The notes under the pieces were generated by a model. It did no database searches. It worked only from the letters and a program-made list of their open reading frames with translations, and was not told the DNA's origin. From an uncultured Anaerovibrio sp. (lineage in GTDB: Bacteria; Bacillota; Negativicutes; Selenomonadales; Selenomonadaceae), in NCBI GenBank assembly GCA_902786545.1, contig CADACU010000014.1, positions 1-55,066 of the forward strand: a DNA stretch of 55,066 bases. Direction: 5' to 3'. This document shows positions 17,990 through 27,868 of the stretch, piece by piece. The first letter of the stretch is position 1. Every line of letters starts with the position of its first letter. The position numbers were made by a program, and so were the translations under genes.

Positions 17990-19240
17990 TTGAAATTTAT
18001 TTATAGATTTTTACCGGTGAGTCTGGCCATCTTAATGGTGCTGGGCAGCTGGCTGGTTTCTATGGGGCAGGCCGATGCCCGGACGATCAATAAAGTCAGA
18101 ATAAATTGGCCAATTATTGCCGGAGCGGTAAGCTATCGGCTGGAGATAATGAAAGCACCGGACAGCAGTCTGACCAATCGGGTGAAGGCGGTAAACCGCA
18201 TACCGGTCAACGGCTACGAGCTGAATACGGAGGATATGCCTGAGGCTGAACATTATTATTGGCGGGTGTGCCCCTTGGGCTACAATGGCAATGTGATAGG
18301 TGATTATACAGACATAAAGCCACTAAAAAATGAGGAACTAAATCCATCAATGCCCCGGGGCACGACGGAGTTTAACCGTATGGCCTATGTGCCGTTGTAT
18401 CCGGTGTTTTCCTGGATACCAGTAGCTGGCAGTGGTGGCTACGATGTCCATATCAGTCGGGAAAAGGCGGATTCGCCAGGGCAATATCAGGTGATCCGCA
18501 GCTTCCAAACCGACAGCAATGTGCTGTATGAGGATGGAGGATATACTTGGCCGGGTCGATATATGTGGCAGGTCCGGTCAGTTGATAAAAATGGCCAGCC
18601 CAATACGGAATGGTCTGAGCCGGACTATTTTACAGTAGAGAACCGGGTAAAGGTTGCGGCACTGGGGGATAGTATTACCCATGGCGGCGGTACCTGCAAC
18701 ACACCGCCAGGGTATGTTATTTATAGCTGGGAAACCTATTCCAAGGTGCCAATAAAAAATTTGGGGCATAGTGGCGACACTGTGCAGGATATGGCGGCCA
18801 GATTTGACAGAGATGTGGTATGCTTTAGCCCAAAGATTTTGGTGATTATGGGAGGCGTAAATAATTTCCGGGCCGGAGAATCAGGCTGGGATACCATTGC
18901 TGCTATGGAACAGATTTTGGCCGAATGTCAGCTTCATGACATCATACCGGTTTTTGCCACAGCTACACCAATAAATGCCGATCTTATGCAACATGTGGAA
19001 ACAGTTGAGGAACCGGTATGGAATTGGCAGGCTGAGCAGGAAATATTAAATCAGTGGATTATGAATCAACCGTATCATGTGGATGTTACCACCCCGTTGA
19101 AGGATGAATACGGACAGCTGAAGGAAAACTTCACTACCGATGGCTTGCATCCGGATCATGAAGGCAAGCGGATAATCGGTGAGATAATTGCCAATTATCT
19201 GTTGACCACTTTCCCGGAGTATGACTTGTTAAATAAATAG
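17990..19240 (+). CDS. Exported SGNH/GDSL hydrolase with beta-sandwich N-terminal region
   Basis: This 416-residue protein has a signal peptide (about 1-31, ending QADA) and so acts outside the cytoplasm. Residues about 35-215 look like two fibronectin-type or related beta modules (WPIIAGAVSYRLEI; FSWIPVAGSGGYDVHIS). The C-terminal part is an SGNH hydrolase: block I ALGDSITHGGG with the nucleophile Ser, block II GHSGDT, block III IMGGVNN, and block V DGLHPDHEGK with the catalytic Asp/His. It is probably an esterase or deacetylase acting on an envelope or dietary polysaccharide; the substrate is unknown. The start is TTG 17990 after GGGAGAG. Confidence 0.88.
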   Translation: MKFIYRFLPVSLAILMVLGSWLVSMGQADARTINKVRINWPIIAGAVSYRLEIMKAPDSSLTNRVKAVNRIPVNGYELNTEDMPEAEHYYWRVCPLGYNGNVIGDYTDIKPLKNEELNPSMPRGTTEFNRMAYVPLYPVFSWIPVAGSGGYDVHISREKADSPGQYQVIRSFQTDSNVLYEDGGYTWPGRYMWQVRSVDKNGQPNTEWSEPDYFTVENRVKVAALGDSITHGGGTCNTPPGYVIYSWETYSKVPIKNLGHSGDTVQDMAARFDRDVVCFSPKILVIMGGVNNFRAGESGWDTIAAMEQILAECQLHDIIPVFATATPINADLMQHVETVEEPVWNWQAEQEILNQWIMNQPYHVDVTTPLKDEYGQLKENFTTDGLHPDHEGKRIIGEIIANYLLTTFPEYDLLNK

Positions 19241-19253
19241 CATAGTAAAAAAT

Positions 19254-19290
19254 AAAGGACTGAGGCAGTTGCGCTTCAGTCCTTTTTGTA
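19254..19290. terminator. Terminator between convergent genes
   Basis: A 10-bp stem (19254-19263 with 19276-19285) is followed by a T-run on the plus strand and, on the other side, by a T-rich stretch for minus-strand transcripts. It serves the SGNH hydrolase gene and yigZ. Confidence 0.85.
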
Positions 19291-19292
19291 TG

Positions 19293-19931
19293 TTATGAAT
19301 TTTCGATTGGCACTTTCATAAATTCCGCTTCATCCACTGTGATGTGGCATTGACCGGCGGTAAGGTCGATGAGGGAGGCCTTGGCTGTATCCACATTCTG
19401 AGGCTCGATTAAAAGCCTTACTGTAACCCTGTCCGTGTAGTCGGTTCCACTGGTTCGGATGCTGTTATTGCGAACCCAGTTTTCGATGGTACCCAGCAAA
19501 GTATAATCCATTTCCGCCGATACCATACAAAAGGGCTTTACCTCCACCAGCGGTGATGCATCAAGCCCCAGTGAGGCGGCGTGATTATAGGCCCGTATCA
19601 GGCCACCGGCCCCCAGTTTTATGCCACCAAAGTAGCGGGTAACCACCACCACCACATTGGTGAGGCCATGCTGCTTGATGGCTTCCAAAATCGGATTACC
19701 AGCAGTACCCCCTGGTTCGCCGTCATCATTGGATTTTTGCTGACTGGCGTCATCCCCCAGTACCCAGGCTGAGCAATTGTGACGGGCGTCAAAATGCTTC
19801 TTTTTTATGCCTTGGACGAATTCCCGGGCGGCAGCTTCATCTGCCACAGGAGCTGTATAGGTATAAAATTTTGATTTTTGAATTTCATAAAAAGCTGTGC
19901 CGCATTCGGCAATAGTTTTATAGGCCTGCAT
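19293..19931 (-). CDS. yigZ: YigZ/IMPACT family protein (UPF0029)
   Basis: This 212-residue protein has an N-terminal UPF0029/IMPACT domain with the family signatures DARHNCSAW, NDDGEPGGTAGNPIL and TRYFGGIKLGAGGLIRAY. A C-terminal DUF1949-like ferredoxin-fold region follows. The eukaryotic relative IMPACT acts in translational control; the bacterial role is not settled. The ATG at 19931 overlaps the stop codon of the upstream minus-strand gene (TGATG) and has GGAGGTGG just upstream, so the two are coupled. Confidence 0.92.
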   Translation of the reverse strand: MQAYKTIAECGTAFYEIQKSKFYTYTAPVADEAAAREFVQGIKKKHFDARHNCSAWVLGDDASQQKSNDDGEPGGTAGNPILEAIKQHGLTNVVVVVTRYFGGIKLGAGGLIRAYNHAASLGLDASPLVEVKPFCMVSAEMDYTLLGTIENWVRNNSIRTSGTDYTDRVTVRLLIEPQNVDTAKASLIDLTAGQCHITVDEAEFMKVPIENS

Positions 19932-20587
19932 CAATCCACCTCCGGTATGGTGAGGTTATCCCGCAGGGTGGTGATTTCCCGAGCGGTAAACAGCATATCC
20001 GGTGCATTAAGCAATCTGGCATCATTCAGGGCCTGTACCTGCTGGTCGTGGTTGTTGAAAATGGTCTTATCCGGATCGGCTGCTGCTTTGGTAGCACGGA
20101 TGGTTTTCAGCTGCGCATCGGAATAGGACTTGGTTTTTTCCAGCATGGAGGCTGTCAAATCATAATTATTATCATCAAGGCTTATAGGGGGCATCATCTG
20201 AAAAATTTCCTTGTGAAGACCGACGACATCAGTTTCCAGAGTGGACAACTGCTGATGGGCTTCGTTGAGAGAAATCCGTTCATATTTAAAATCAGTCAGT
20301 ATACGATGATATAACACCCAATAATAATCCACATTTTCCAGTTTCTTTTTATAAATGGTATACCACTCGCCAAAGGCCTGCTGTTGGGCTGTAATATGGC
20401 GGATGGTGGATTCGTCCGGCTCAGTATAGGTGCTGGTGTTGACCAGGTAGGTGTAGCCAAGAATGGATATGGCTGTTACCAGGGACAGACAAAAGGCACC
20501 AAAGACCAGCCGGCTTTTTATATTTCGTTCCAGTACAAGAACTGTGAGTACAAATACGACCACAGCACTGATAATTAGTAAAATCAT
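19931..20587 (-). CDS. Unknown two-TM membrane protein with periplasmic helical domain
   Basis: No family was recognised. The 218-residue product starts with a strong hydrophobic helix (MILLIISAVVVFVLTVLVL) and has a second at about 27-47 (LVFGAFCLSLVTAISILGY). A hydrophilic, helix-rich domain of about 165 residues follows. The start is uncertain: ATG 20587 lies 13 nt after GGAAGG, while an in-frame TTG at 20608 has no ribosome binding site. It is translationally coupled to yigZ, but no functional link can be claimed. Confidence 0.7.
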   Translation of the reverse strand: MILLIISAVVVFVLTVLVLERNIKSRLVFGAFCLSLVTAISILGYTYLVNTSTYTEPDESTIRHITAQQQAFGEWYTIYKKKLENVDYYWVLYHRILTDFKYERISLNEAHQQLSTLETDVVGLHKEIFQMMPPISLDDNNYDLTASMLEKTKSYSDAQLKTIRATKAAADPDKTIFNNHDQQVQALNDARLLNAPDMLFTAREITTLRDNLTIPEVD

Positions 20588-20712
20588 GGCAATACTTAAA
20601 CCTTCCAATTAGTTTTATACAGATGTATTCTATCATTTTTTTTCAGTTTTTCCTAAGGAAAATTTCATATAAAGGCTGTATAATTGTGATGTAAGTATTG
20701 GAGGTGTATGTA

Positions 20713-22425
20713 TTGCGAAAAGGAGATATGGCCAGAAATGTCTGGCGGATGATGCGCTCCTATTGGAAGTCGGAGGAAAAATGGTGGGCCAGGGGAATGC
20801 TTGGTGTCATTATTTTTCTTAGCTTGGGGCAGGTCTATATGCTGGTTTTGCTGAACCAGTGGTACAACGATTTTTACAACGCACTGCAAAATTATGATTT
20901 TTCATTGTTTTGGCCCCTCATCGGGCAGTTTATGCTGGTGGCCTTTGTGTATATCATAATGGCAGTATATGCGGTGTATTTGCGGCAAATGCTCCAGATA
21001 AAATGGCGAACCTGGATGACCCGACAGTATCTGAGGAGTTGGATGGCCAAGCAGGTTTATTATAAGCTGCAGGTTTTAAAGTCTGATATGGATAACCCAG
21101 ACCAGCGAATTTCGGAGGATATTGATGCATTCATCAATTTGACCCTTACCTTGTTCCTGGGCTTCCTAAAGCAGTTGACCACCCTGCTGGCTTTTGTGGC
21201 CGTGCTGTGGAATTTGTCCGGCATTCTGGAAATACCGTTTGGGGAAACTGTAGTATCGGTACCAGGATATATGGTATTTATGTGTCTGATTTATTCCATT
21301 GTGGGTACTTGGCTGGCCCATAAGGTGGGATATAAGCTGATTGGTCTTAACTACGATCAGCAGCGCTTTGAGGCTGATTTCCGTTTCAATATGGTTCGGG
21401 TTCGGGAAAACAGTGAAAGCATTGCATTTTATCGGGGGGAACAGCCGGAAACCGATGGCTTTGAGGACCGGTTTAAGATGGTAATCAATAATTTCTGGGG
21501 ACTGATGAAGCGGACCAAGCTGCTGAATTTCTATATTAACGGTTATAGTCAGCTGGCAGTAATTTTTCCGGTATTGATGGCTGCGCCAAAATATTTTGCC
21601 GGAGAAATGCAGCTGGGTGGATTTATGCAGACGCTTAGTGCCTTTGGTCGGGTGCAGGATGCTTTGAGCTATTTTGTAGACGCCTACGATTCCATCGCAA
21701 AATATGTAGCAGTTATCCGCCGTCTTAGCGGCTTTACCCAGCATATGGAGGAAGTGGATGCGTTGGAGTCCAAGTTCAGGCGGATGAACAACGAAGCTGA
21801 TGCTTTGGCATTGTCTGACATTGAGATAGACTTGCCAGAGGGGCATAAACTGATTGAAGGGTTGAATTTAACGGTAAATCCGGGGGAATATCTGCTGGTT
21901 TCCGGTAAATCGGGAGCGGGTAAGAGTACACTGTTGCGGGCTTTGGCCGAGCTTTGGCCATATGGCAGCGGTCAGATTGCCATGCCGGATGACTGGCGGG
22001 TTATGTTTTTGCCGCAGCGGCCTTATTTGCCGTTAGGTACACTGCGTCAGGCAATTTATTATCCTCAGTCAGTACCTGAAAATGATGAAACGGATATTGC
22101 GGCTCTTTTAGATGAATTTGGCCTGTCCACTCTGCGGGATAAGTTGGATGAGGTGGATGACTGGAGCCGGATTTTATCATTGGGCGAACAGCAGCGCATT
22201 GCTTTTATCCGAATTTTGCTCTTTAAACCCCAGCTGGCCTTTTTGGATGAATCAACTTCAGCTATGGACGAGGAGCTGGAGGCCAGATCCTATGACAAAT
22301 TAAAGGAAGAATTTCCGGATATGGCGGTAGTCAGTGTAGGACACCGTTCCAGTATCCTTCAGCGTCACAATGTCATCCTTCGGCTGATTGACAACGGGGC
22401 CTGGATGATTGAAAGGAAAGATTGA
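20713..22425 (+). CDS. SbmA/BacA/YddA-like ABC transporter (fused permease-ATPase)
   Basis: This 570-residue half-transporter has an N-terminal six-helix membrane domain (about 1-330) of the SbmA/BacA-like ABC type. The motif DNPDQRISEDIDAF is diagnostic of the ABCD/YddA group. The C-terminal ATPase has Walker A GKSGAGKST, the Q-loop LPQRPYLP, a weak signature LSLGEQQR and Walker B LAFLDESTSAMD. Relatives carry peptides, acyl-CoA or vitamin B12, so the substrate is open. The start is TTG 20713, 6 nt after GGAGGTG. A small membrane protein gene overlaps its promoter-proximal 3' context with essentially no gap. Confidence 0.88.
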   Translation: MRKGDMARNVWRMMRSYWKSEEKWWARGMLGVIIFLSLGQVYMLVLLNQWYNDFYNALQNYDFSLFWPLIGQFMLVAFVYIIMAVYAVYLRQMLQIKWRTWMTRQYLRSWMAKQVYYKLQVLKSDMDNPDQRISEDIDAFINLTLTLFLGFLKQLTTLLAFVAVLWNLSGILEIPFGETVVSVPGYMVFMCLIYSIVGTWLAHKVGYKLIGLNYDQQRFEADFRFNMVRVRENSESIAFYRGEQPETDGFEDRFKMVINNFWGLMKRTKLLNFYINGYSQLAVIFPVLMAAPKYFAGEMQLGGFMQTLSAFGRVQDALSYFVDAYDSIAKYVAVIRRLSGFTQHMEEVDALESKFRRMNNEADALALSDIEIDLPEGHKLIEGLNLTVNPGEYLLVSGKSGAGKSTLLRALAELWPYGSGQIAMPDDWRVMFLPQRPYLPLGTLRQAIYYPQSVPENDETDIAALLDEFGLSTLRDKLDEVDDWSRILSLGEQQRIAFIRILLFKPQLAFLDESTSAMDEELEARSYDKLKEEFPDMAVVSVGHRSSILQRHNVILRLIDNGAWMIERKD

Positions 22426-22426
22426 T

Positions 22427-22714
22427 ATGCCAGGTTTTAGATACAAGGGGACAATATACAAGGTATCTACGAAAAAGGAGGCCATATTTACCAACGGGGA
22501 AAAGGCAGGTATGGCCCTGTCCTTGGCCTTGTTTCTGTTTGGCCTGGCTGATGGGGATGTTCCCCTTTGTTTTTTTACCGCATCATTTTTGGTGTATGAA
22601 GCCCATATAGTGCTGAAAAAAGCCCGGGGGAATCAGGAATGGTTTTTGGCCAATGTCCTGAAAGGGATGAGTATTGCTATGTTTGTGGGATCGATAGCCA
22701 TGGTATTTGTTTGA
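22427..22714 (+). CDS. Small membrane protein of unknown function
   Basis: This 95-residue protein has two to three hydrophobic stretches (about 29-41, 45-58 and 77-95) and a basic N terminus. No family was recognised. The start is ATG 22427, after AAGGAAAG that lies inside the end of the ABC transporter gene; the transporter stop codon is next to this start. The tight coupling suggests it is expressed with the transporter and could be an accessory subunit, which is inference only. Confidence 0.65.
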   Translation: MPGFRYKGTIYKVSTKKEAIFTNGEKAGMALSLALFLFGLADGDVPLCFFTASFLVYEAHIVLKKARGNQEWFLANVLKGMSIAMFVGSIAMVFV

Positions 22715-22793
22715 AATTTTAATCCATAATTAAAAGTTATGAACAAGGTACTTTTGTCTCAAAATACTAAATTCCTTTTATTTTTCTATTTTT

Positions 22794-22822
22794 TTGAAGG
22801 ATTTTTATATATTTTATAGAAG
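22794..22822 (+). promoter_or_regulatory. Weak candidate promoter of the glycogen operon
   Basis: The 200-bp A/T-rich gap 22715-22914 precedes glgC and should hold the operon promoter. The best match is TTGAAG (22794-22799) with TATAGA (22815-22820) at a short 15-bp spacing. No operator or riboswitch was seen. Confidence 0.25.
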
Positions 22823-22914
22823 AATGTAAGACAACATACATTATGATATTTTATATTTAGTGGGTAGTATTAAAATCATACTGTTGCAATTCATAAAAAG
22901 AAGGGGTGAGTTTT

Positions 22915-24072
22915 ATGAGTAAGACAAAATGTGTGGCCATGATATTGGCTGGCGGGCAAGGCAGTCGGCTAGGGGCTTTAACTAAAAATATAGCTAAGCC
23001 AGCGGTACCATTCGGCGGAAAGTATCGGATAATTGATTTCCCACTTTCCAACTGCACCAATTCCGGGATTGAGAAGGTAGGGGTACTTACCCAATACCGG
23101 CCATTGGAGCTGCACTCATATTTGGGCACAGGTGATACCTGGGATTTGGACAAATCAGATGGTGGTGTGTTTATATTGCCACCGTATGCTCGGGACAAGG
23201 GGGCAGACTGGTATAAGGGGACTGCGGATGCCATCTACCAGAATTTGAATTTCATCGATATGGTGGATCCGGAGTATGTACTGGTACTGTCCGGTGACCA
23301 CATTTACACCATGGATTATGCCAAGATGCTGGCAGCCCATCGGGCCAATAAGGCCGATGTAACCATCGGTGTGTTTGAGGTGCCTTGGGAAGAGGCCCCA
23401 CGGTTCGGTATTTTGAATACTGACAAGAAGGATGGCCGCATTGTGGAATTCGAGGAAAAACCATCCAAGCCAAAGAGCAATTTGGCCTCCATGGGTATTT
23501 ACATTTTCAACCGGGAGTTCTTGGACAAGTATTTGAAGACTGATGCTTCTGATGAAACCTCCAGTCATGATTTTGGAAAAAATATTATTCCAAACATGCT
23601 GAAAAATCAGGCAAGAATATTCTCCTATAAATTCGAGGGTTATTGGAAGGATGTAGGAACCATTGAGAGCCTTTGGCAGGCTAATATGGACCTGTTGCAG
23701 GATGAGCCACCATTCTCCATTAACAGTTCCTGGAATATTTATTCCGCCAATCCATCATTACCGCCACATTTTGTGGGGGCAGATGCTGACATCAGCCGTT
23801 CCATGATCAATGAAGGGTCCATGGTTTTAGGCACTGTCAGTCATTCAGTTTTATCAGCTGGCGTAAAAGTTGGAAAAGGTGCGAAGGTTACCAACTCGGT
23901 TATTATGCCATTTGCCGTAATCGAAGACAATGCGGTGGTTGACCACGCTATAGTAGCGCAAAACAGTGTCATTTCCGCCAGTGCCCAAGTATTGGGTGAG
24001 CCGGGAGCGATTGCTGTGGTTCCTGAAGGAGAGACAGTAGAAGCTGCAGATAGTGGTCAGCAGGTAAGCTGA
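22915..24072 (+). CDS. glgC: Glucose-1-phosphate adenylyltransferase, catalytic subunit
   Basis: GlgC makes ADP-glucose from glucose-1-phosphate and ATP, the committed step of glycogen synthesis. The 385 residues have the nucleotidyltransferase loop [32 protein letters not shown], the GDHIY metal motif, the sugar-binding EEKP and a C-terminal left-handed beta-helix of hexapeptide repeats (about 285-370). The start is ATG 22915, after AAGGGGTGA. It heads the operon glgC-glgD-glgP-glgB-glgA. As in Bacilli, activity probably requires or is enhanced by GlgD, which is encoded 30 bp downstream. Confidence 0.97.
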   Translation: MSKTKCVAMILAGGQGSRLGALTKNIAKPAVPFGGKYRIIDFPLSNCTNSGIEKVGVLTQYRPLELHSYLGTGDTWDLDKSDGGVFILPPYARDKGADWYKGTADAIYQNLNFIDMVDPEYVLVLSGDHIYTMDYAKMLAAHRANKADVTIGVFEVPWEEAPRFGILNTDKKDGRIVEFEEKPSKPKSNLASMGIYIFNREFLDKYLKTDASDETSSHDFGKNIIPNMLKNQARIFSYKFEGYWKDVGTIESLWQANMDLLQDEPPFSINSSWNIYSANPSLPPHFVGADADISRSMINEGSMVLGTVSHSVLSAGVKVGKGAKVTNSVIMPFAVIEDNAVVDHAIVAQNSVISASAQVLGEPGAIAVVPEGETVEAADSGQQVS

Positions 24073-24102
24073 TGTTAGATAATAGAAACGGAGCTGATTG
24101 TA

Positions 24103-25206
24103 TTGGGCAATATGATGGGGATAATTCAACTTGACGGTGCAAAAACTATGTTAAAGGAGCTGAGTGACCGTCGTCCGGCAGCAGCCTTGCCGATGGCTGG
24201 TCGTTATCGTCTGATGGATTTTGCGCTTTCGAGTATGGTAAATTCCGGTATCAGTCATGTGGGTGTACTGCTTTCCAACAAGGCAAGACCAGTGTTTGAC
24301 CACCTGCGTTCCGGTAAGGATTGGGATTTGGCCAGACATAGAGAGGGCCTTGTGTATTTGCCGAGTGATTTGGATGGACATCAGGTGCCAACCACCTTGG
24401 CTACTATTTACCACAATTTGGATTATATCAAGCACAGCAAGGCTGATTATGTGCTGCTGGCTCAGGCGGATACTGTGTATAATATCGATTTTCGGCCGGT
24501 GCTGCTGTTCCACCAGAATACCGGTGCTGACATAACTATGATTTATAGTCGGGCGAAGTCTGATTTGCCAGGGGATGCAGTGGCAATGAAAATAGCCGGT
24601 GATGGCTGTGTAAATGATATAGCAAAGCAGCTCACGGCGACCAAGGGGTCCAATGACTTTTTGGGGATTTATCTCATGGCCCGGGACACCTTTGTGAAGA
24701 TTGTTTCCATGGCCTTTGAGCGGGGCGGCAGTGATTTGTTGGTGGATGGCATTATCCGTCATATGAATGACTACAGCATCTATGCGTATGAGCATAAGGG
24801 CTTTGTGTCCAGAGTAAATTCCACTATGGCTTATTTCAATGCCAATAAGGAAATTTTGAACCATGAGGTATGGGACGAATTGTTTATGGGGGATAACCCA
24901 ATCCATACCAAGACCAAGGATGCGGCACCGGTGCAGTATAAGGAAAGCGCCCGGGTGACCAATTCATTGGTGGCCAATGGCTGTGAGATATATGGCGAAG
25001 TGGAGAACAGCGTTCTGTTCCGGGGGGTTAAGGTGGCTCCTGGGGTTAAGATACGGGATTGCATAATTATGGAGCAGTGTCAGATTGAAGAAAACGCGAT
25101 GCTGCGGGATGTGATTTGTGACAAGAATGTTATTATATCGGCGGACCAGTGGTTGAAGGGGTCTGAAAATTATCCTTTGGTAGTTGCTAAGGGAACTGTA
25201 ATCTAA
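24103..25206 (+). CDS. glgD: Glucose-1-phosphate adenylyltransferase, regulatory subunit
   Basis: GlgD is the non-catalytic partner of GlgC. The 367-residue protein keeps the domain plan (PMAGRYRLMDFALSSMVNSGI, C-terminal hexapeptide helix). The N-terminal GGxGxRL nucleotide loop is replaced by MGIIQLDGAKTML, and the metal motif region reads AQADTVY instead of SGDHIY. Such losses are typical of GlgD and argue for an allosteric or structural role. The start is TTG 24103 after CGGAG. The presence of glgD is characteristic of Firmicutes. Confidence 0.95.
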   Translation: MGNMMGIIQLDGAKTMLKELSDRRPAAALPMAGRYRLMDFALSSMVNSGISHVGVLLSNKARPVFDHLRSGKDWDLARHREGLVYLPSDLDGHQVPTTLATIYHNLDYIKHSKADYVLLAQADTVYNIDFRPVLLFHQNTGADITMIYSRAKSDLPGDAVAMKIAGDGCVNDIAKQLTATKGSNDFLGIYLMARDTFVKIVSMAFERGGSDLLVDGIIRHMNDYSIYAYEHKGFVSRVNSTMAYFNANKEILNHEVWDELFMGDNPIHTKTKDAAPVQYKESARVTNSLVANGCEIYGEVENSVLFRGVKVAPGVKIRDCIIMEQCQIEENAMLRDVICDKNVIISADQWLKGSENYPLVVAKGTVI

Positions 25207-25213
25207 AGCATTT

Positions 25214-25258
25214 ATCAAGCCACGGCAATGGGAGAGAATTTCATTTCTGTGGCTTGAT
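25214..25258 (+). terminator. Hairpin between glgD and glgP
   Basis: Ten-base arms (25214-25223 with 25249-25258) enclose a 25-nt loop and are followed by only a short TTT. It may be a partial terminator or mRNA processing/stability element that sets different levels for glgCD and glgPBA. Confidence 0.45.
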
Positions 25259-25308
25259 TTGGCATATTGCCAACATCGAAAAATGTCATTTAGTGTAGGA
25301 GTGATTTT

Positions 25309-27840
25309 ATGGCAGCTAAGAAAAAAGACGCGGGGCGTAATGCAGCTAAAAAGAAAAATGTTGGGCAGAATGTAGTTAAGAAAGACACGGGACACAAGGA
25401 CGAGGTTAAGGAAGAGCGAAACCTCAAGGAAGAATTGAAGTTCCGTTTTATCAATACTTCGAGAATTTTGTACGGCAGAGAGCTGTCTGAGCTGTCTGTA
25501 AATGAGTTATACAATACCATTGCCAATGTGGTAAAACAGTACACTACGGAAAATTGGATTAAAACAAACAAACAGTATGCTGTGGAAAACAAAAAGCAGA
25601 TTTATTATTTTTCCATAGAATTTTTGCTGGGCCGTTTGCTGAATACCAATCTTATCAATCTTGATTTGAAACATCCGTTGCAGGCTATGCTACAGGAGTT
25701 GGGGCTGAATATTGATGAAATATACAATGAGGAACCAGACGCTGGCTTAGGAAATGGTGGTCTGGGCCGTTTGGCTGCCTGCTTTATTGACTCCATGGCT
25801 TCTTTGGGCTTGCCGGCTCATGGCTGTGGTATGCGGTATCAGTATGGTTTGTTTGAACAGAAAATCATCAACGGTACCCAGATAGAAATTCCGGATAATT
25901 GGCTAAGGGATGGCTTTGCCTGGGAATTTAGAAAACCAAACAAAGCTGTTACCGTTCGGATAGGTGGTAACGCCTATATGAAGGAGGTTCCGGGAGAAGA
26001 TCGGCTGGAGCTGGTACACGAAAACTATGCCGAGGTTATGGCGGTTCCTTACGATGTACCGGTTATCGGTTATCTGAATAATACGGTTAATAACCTGCGC
26101 CTGTGGAATGCGGAAGTAAATCGTGATTTCTCCGATTATGCCACTCTGTCCCAGGAGCAGATTAACGAGCGGCAGGAGTATCGCCGCTGGGTAAATAAAA
26201 TAACTGAGTACCTTTATCCGGATGATCGGTCCTCAGATGGGCGACGCCTCCGTCTGATACAGGAGTATTTCTTTACTTCCGCAGGTATTCAGAGTATTTT
26301 GCGCCACTATCGGCTCACCCATGACAATTTCTATGGGTTGGAAGACAAGATCGGCATTCATATCAATGATACTCATCCGGCTACGGCAGTAGCTGAAATG
26401 ATGCGCATTCTGGTGGATGAGGAAGGCATGGAATGGGAAGATGCCTGGGATATTACCACGCACACCATGGCCTATACTAACCATACCATTTTGCCGGAAG
26501 CCTTGGAAAAATGGGATATTGACCTGTTTAAGGGCGTATTGCCGCGTCTGTATATGATTATTGAGGAAATCAATCGCCGTTTCCTGGAGGATGTACGGAA
26601 GAAGTACCCAGGGGATGAGGAACTGGTGCGGTCAGTATCAATTATCGAGAATGGGCAGGTTCATATGGCCCATCTGGCCATTGTGGGGTCTTACAGTGTA
26701 AACGGTGTGGCCAGAATTCACTCCGATATTTTGAAGAACAGCACCTTAAAGCAGTTCTATAAGCTTTTCCCGAAAAAATTCAACAACAAGACCAATGGTA
26801 TCACCCATCGCCGGTGGCTTATCAGTGCCAACAATGATTTGGCACACCTTATCGACAGCAAATTGACCCGTAAATGGCGGTTTGACTACAAGATGCTGGC
26901 GAAGCTGAATGACTTTGTCGATGACGCAAGCTTCCTGAAGGAACTGACCAAGATCAAGCGGGCCCGCAAGCGGGAACTGGCCCAGTATGTGTGGTCCCAT
27001 AACAAGATAAGGGTTAAGATTGATTCTATGTTTGATGTGCAGGTAAAGCGCATTCATTCCTACAAGCGGCAGCTGATGAATATTATGCATATTATGTATC
27101 AGTACCACCGCTTGAAGACTGACCCTAATTATGATATGCCGGTACCAGTGGCGTATTTCTTCGGTGGAAAGGCTGCACCGGGATATTATACTGCCAAGGA
27201 AACCATTCGCCTTATCAATGCTGTAGCGGATAAGATAAACAACGATGCTAGCATTGACGGCAAGATTAAGGTTGTATTTATTGAAAACTTCGGTGTTTCT
27301 CTGGGTGAAATGGTATATCCGGCTGCGGATGTCAGTGAACAGATTTCCACCGCCTCCAAGGAAGCCTCCGGTACTGGTAACATGAAGTTTATGATGAACG
27401 GTGCCATTACTTTGGGTACTCTGGACGGAGCCAACGTGGAAATTCACGAGCAGGTGGGGGATGATAACTGCGTTATCTTTGGCCTGCGGGCTGAAGAAGT
27501 CCTTGCTTATTATGAAAACGGCAACTATAGTGCCTGGGATGAATACAATACCAACGAGCGGGTTCGTACCGTTATGAATCAGCTGACTGATGGTACCTAT
27601 GGCAATTTCCAAACCCTGTTTGATTATCTCATTAACAGTAATGATGAGTTCTTCATTCTGAAGGATTTTGATGCATATATTGCAGCTCATGAAGAAATTG
27701 TCCGCCGTTATCAGGACAAGGATGCCTGGGCCCGGTCCATGGCTATGAATATTGCCAATTCTGGCATATTCTCCTCCGACCGTACTATTCAGGAGTACGC
27801 CGAGGATATTTGGGGAATCGAGCCAGTGGAGATAAAATAA
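25309..27840 (+). CDS. glgP: Glycogen phosphorylase with basic N-terminal extension
   Basis: GlgP releases glucose-1-phosphate from glycogen with phosphate and PLP. The 843 residues include the PLP Lys693 in ASGTGNMKFMMNGA and the early motif LGNGGLGRLAACF. The first ~35 residues are an unusual low-complexity Lys/Ala-rich stretch (AAKKKDAGRNAAKKKNVG) that is not part of the enzyme core, so the normal fold begins near residue 45. ATG 25309 follows GTAGGAGTG; a later start would leave the gene without a ribosome binding site, so the extension is likely real. It sits inside the biosynthetic operon, so synthesis and degradation are co-transcribed. Confidence 0.97.
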   Translation: MAAKKKDAGRNAAKKKNVGQNVVKKDTGHKDEVKEERNLKEELKFRFINTSRILYGRELSELSVNELYNTIANVVKQYTTENWIKTNKQYAVENKKQIYYFSIEFLLGRLLNTNLINLDLKHPLQAMLQELGLNIDEIYNEEPDAGLGNGGLGRLAACFIDSMASLGLPAHGCGMRYQYGLFEQKIINGTQIEIPDNWLRDGFAWEFRKPNKAVTVRIGGNAYMKEVPGEDRLELVHENYAEVMAVPYDVPVIGYLNNTVNNLRLWNAEVNRDFSDYATLSQEQINERQEYRRWVNKITEYLYPDDRSSDGRRLRLIQEYFFTSAGIQSILRHYRLTHDNFYGLEDKIGIHINDTHPATAVAEMMRILVDEEGMEWEDAWDITTHTMAYTNHTILPEALEKWDIDLFKGVLPRLYMIIEEINRRFLEDVRKKYPGDEELVRSVSIIENGQVHMAHLAIVGSYSVNGVARIHSDILKNSTLKQFYKLFPKKFNNKTNGITHRRWLISANNDLAHLIDSKLTRKWRFDYKMLAKLNDFVDDASFLKELTKIKRARKRELAQYVWSHNKIRVKIDSMFDVQVKRIHSYKRQLMNIMHIMYQYHRLKTDPNYDMPVPVAYFFGGKAAPGYYTAKETIRLINAVADKINNDASIDGKIKVVFIENFGVSLGEMVYPAADVSEQISTASKEASGTGNMKFMMNGAITLGTLDGANVEIHEQVGDDNCVIFGLRAEEVLAYYENGNYSAWDEYNTNERVRTVMNQLTDGTYGNFQTLFDYLINSNDEFFILKDFDAYIAAHEEIVRRYQDKDAWARSMAMNIANSGIFSSDRTIQEYAEDIWGIEPVEIK

Positions 27841-27868
27841 CTGGTGCTTGTATGGAAGGGGGTATTCA

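Noticed and set aside
26746-27690. 314-codon minus-strand frame inside glgP
   Set aside because: It is a shadow of a highly conserved enzyme gene, caused by codon bias on the coding strand.
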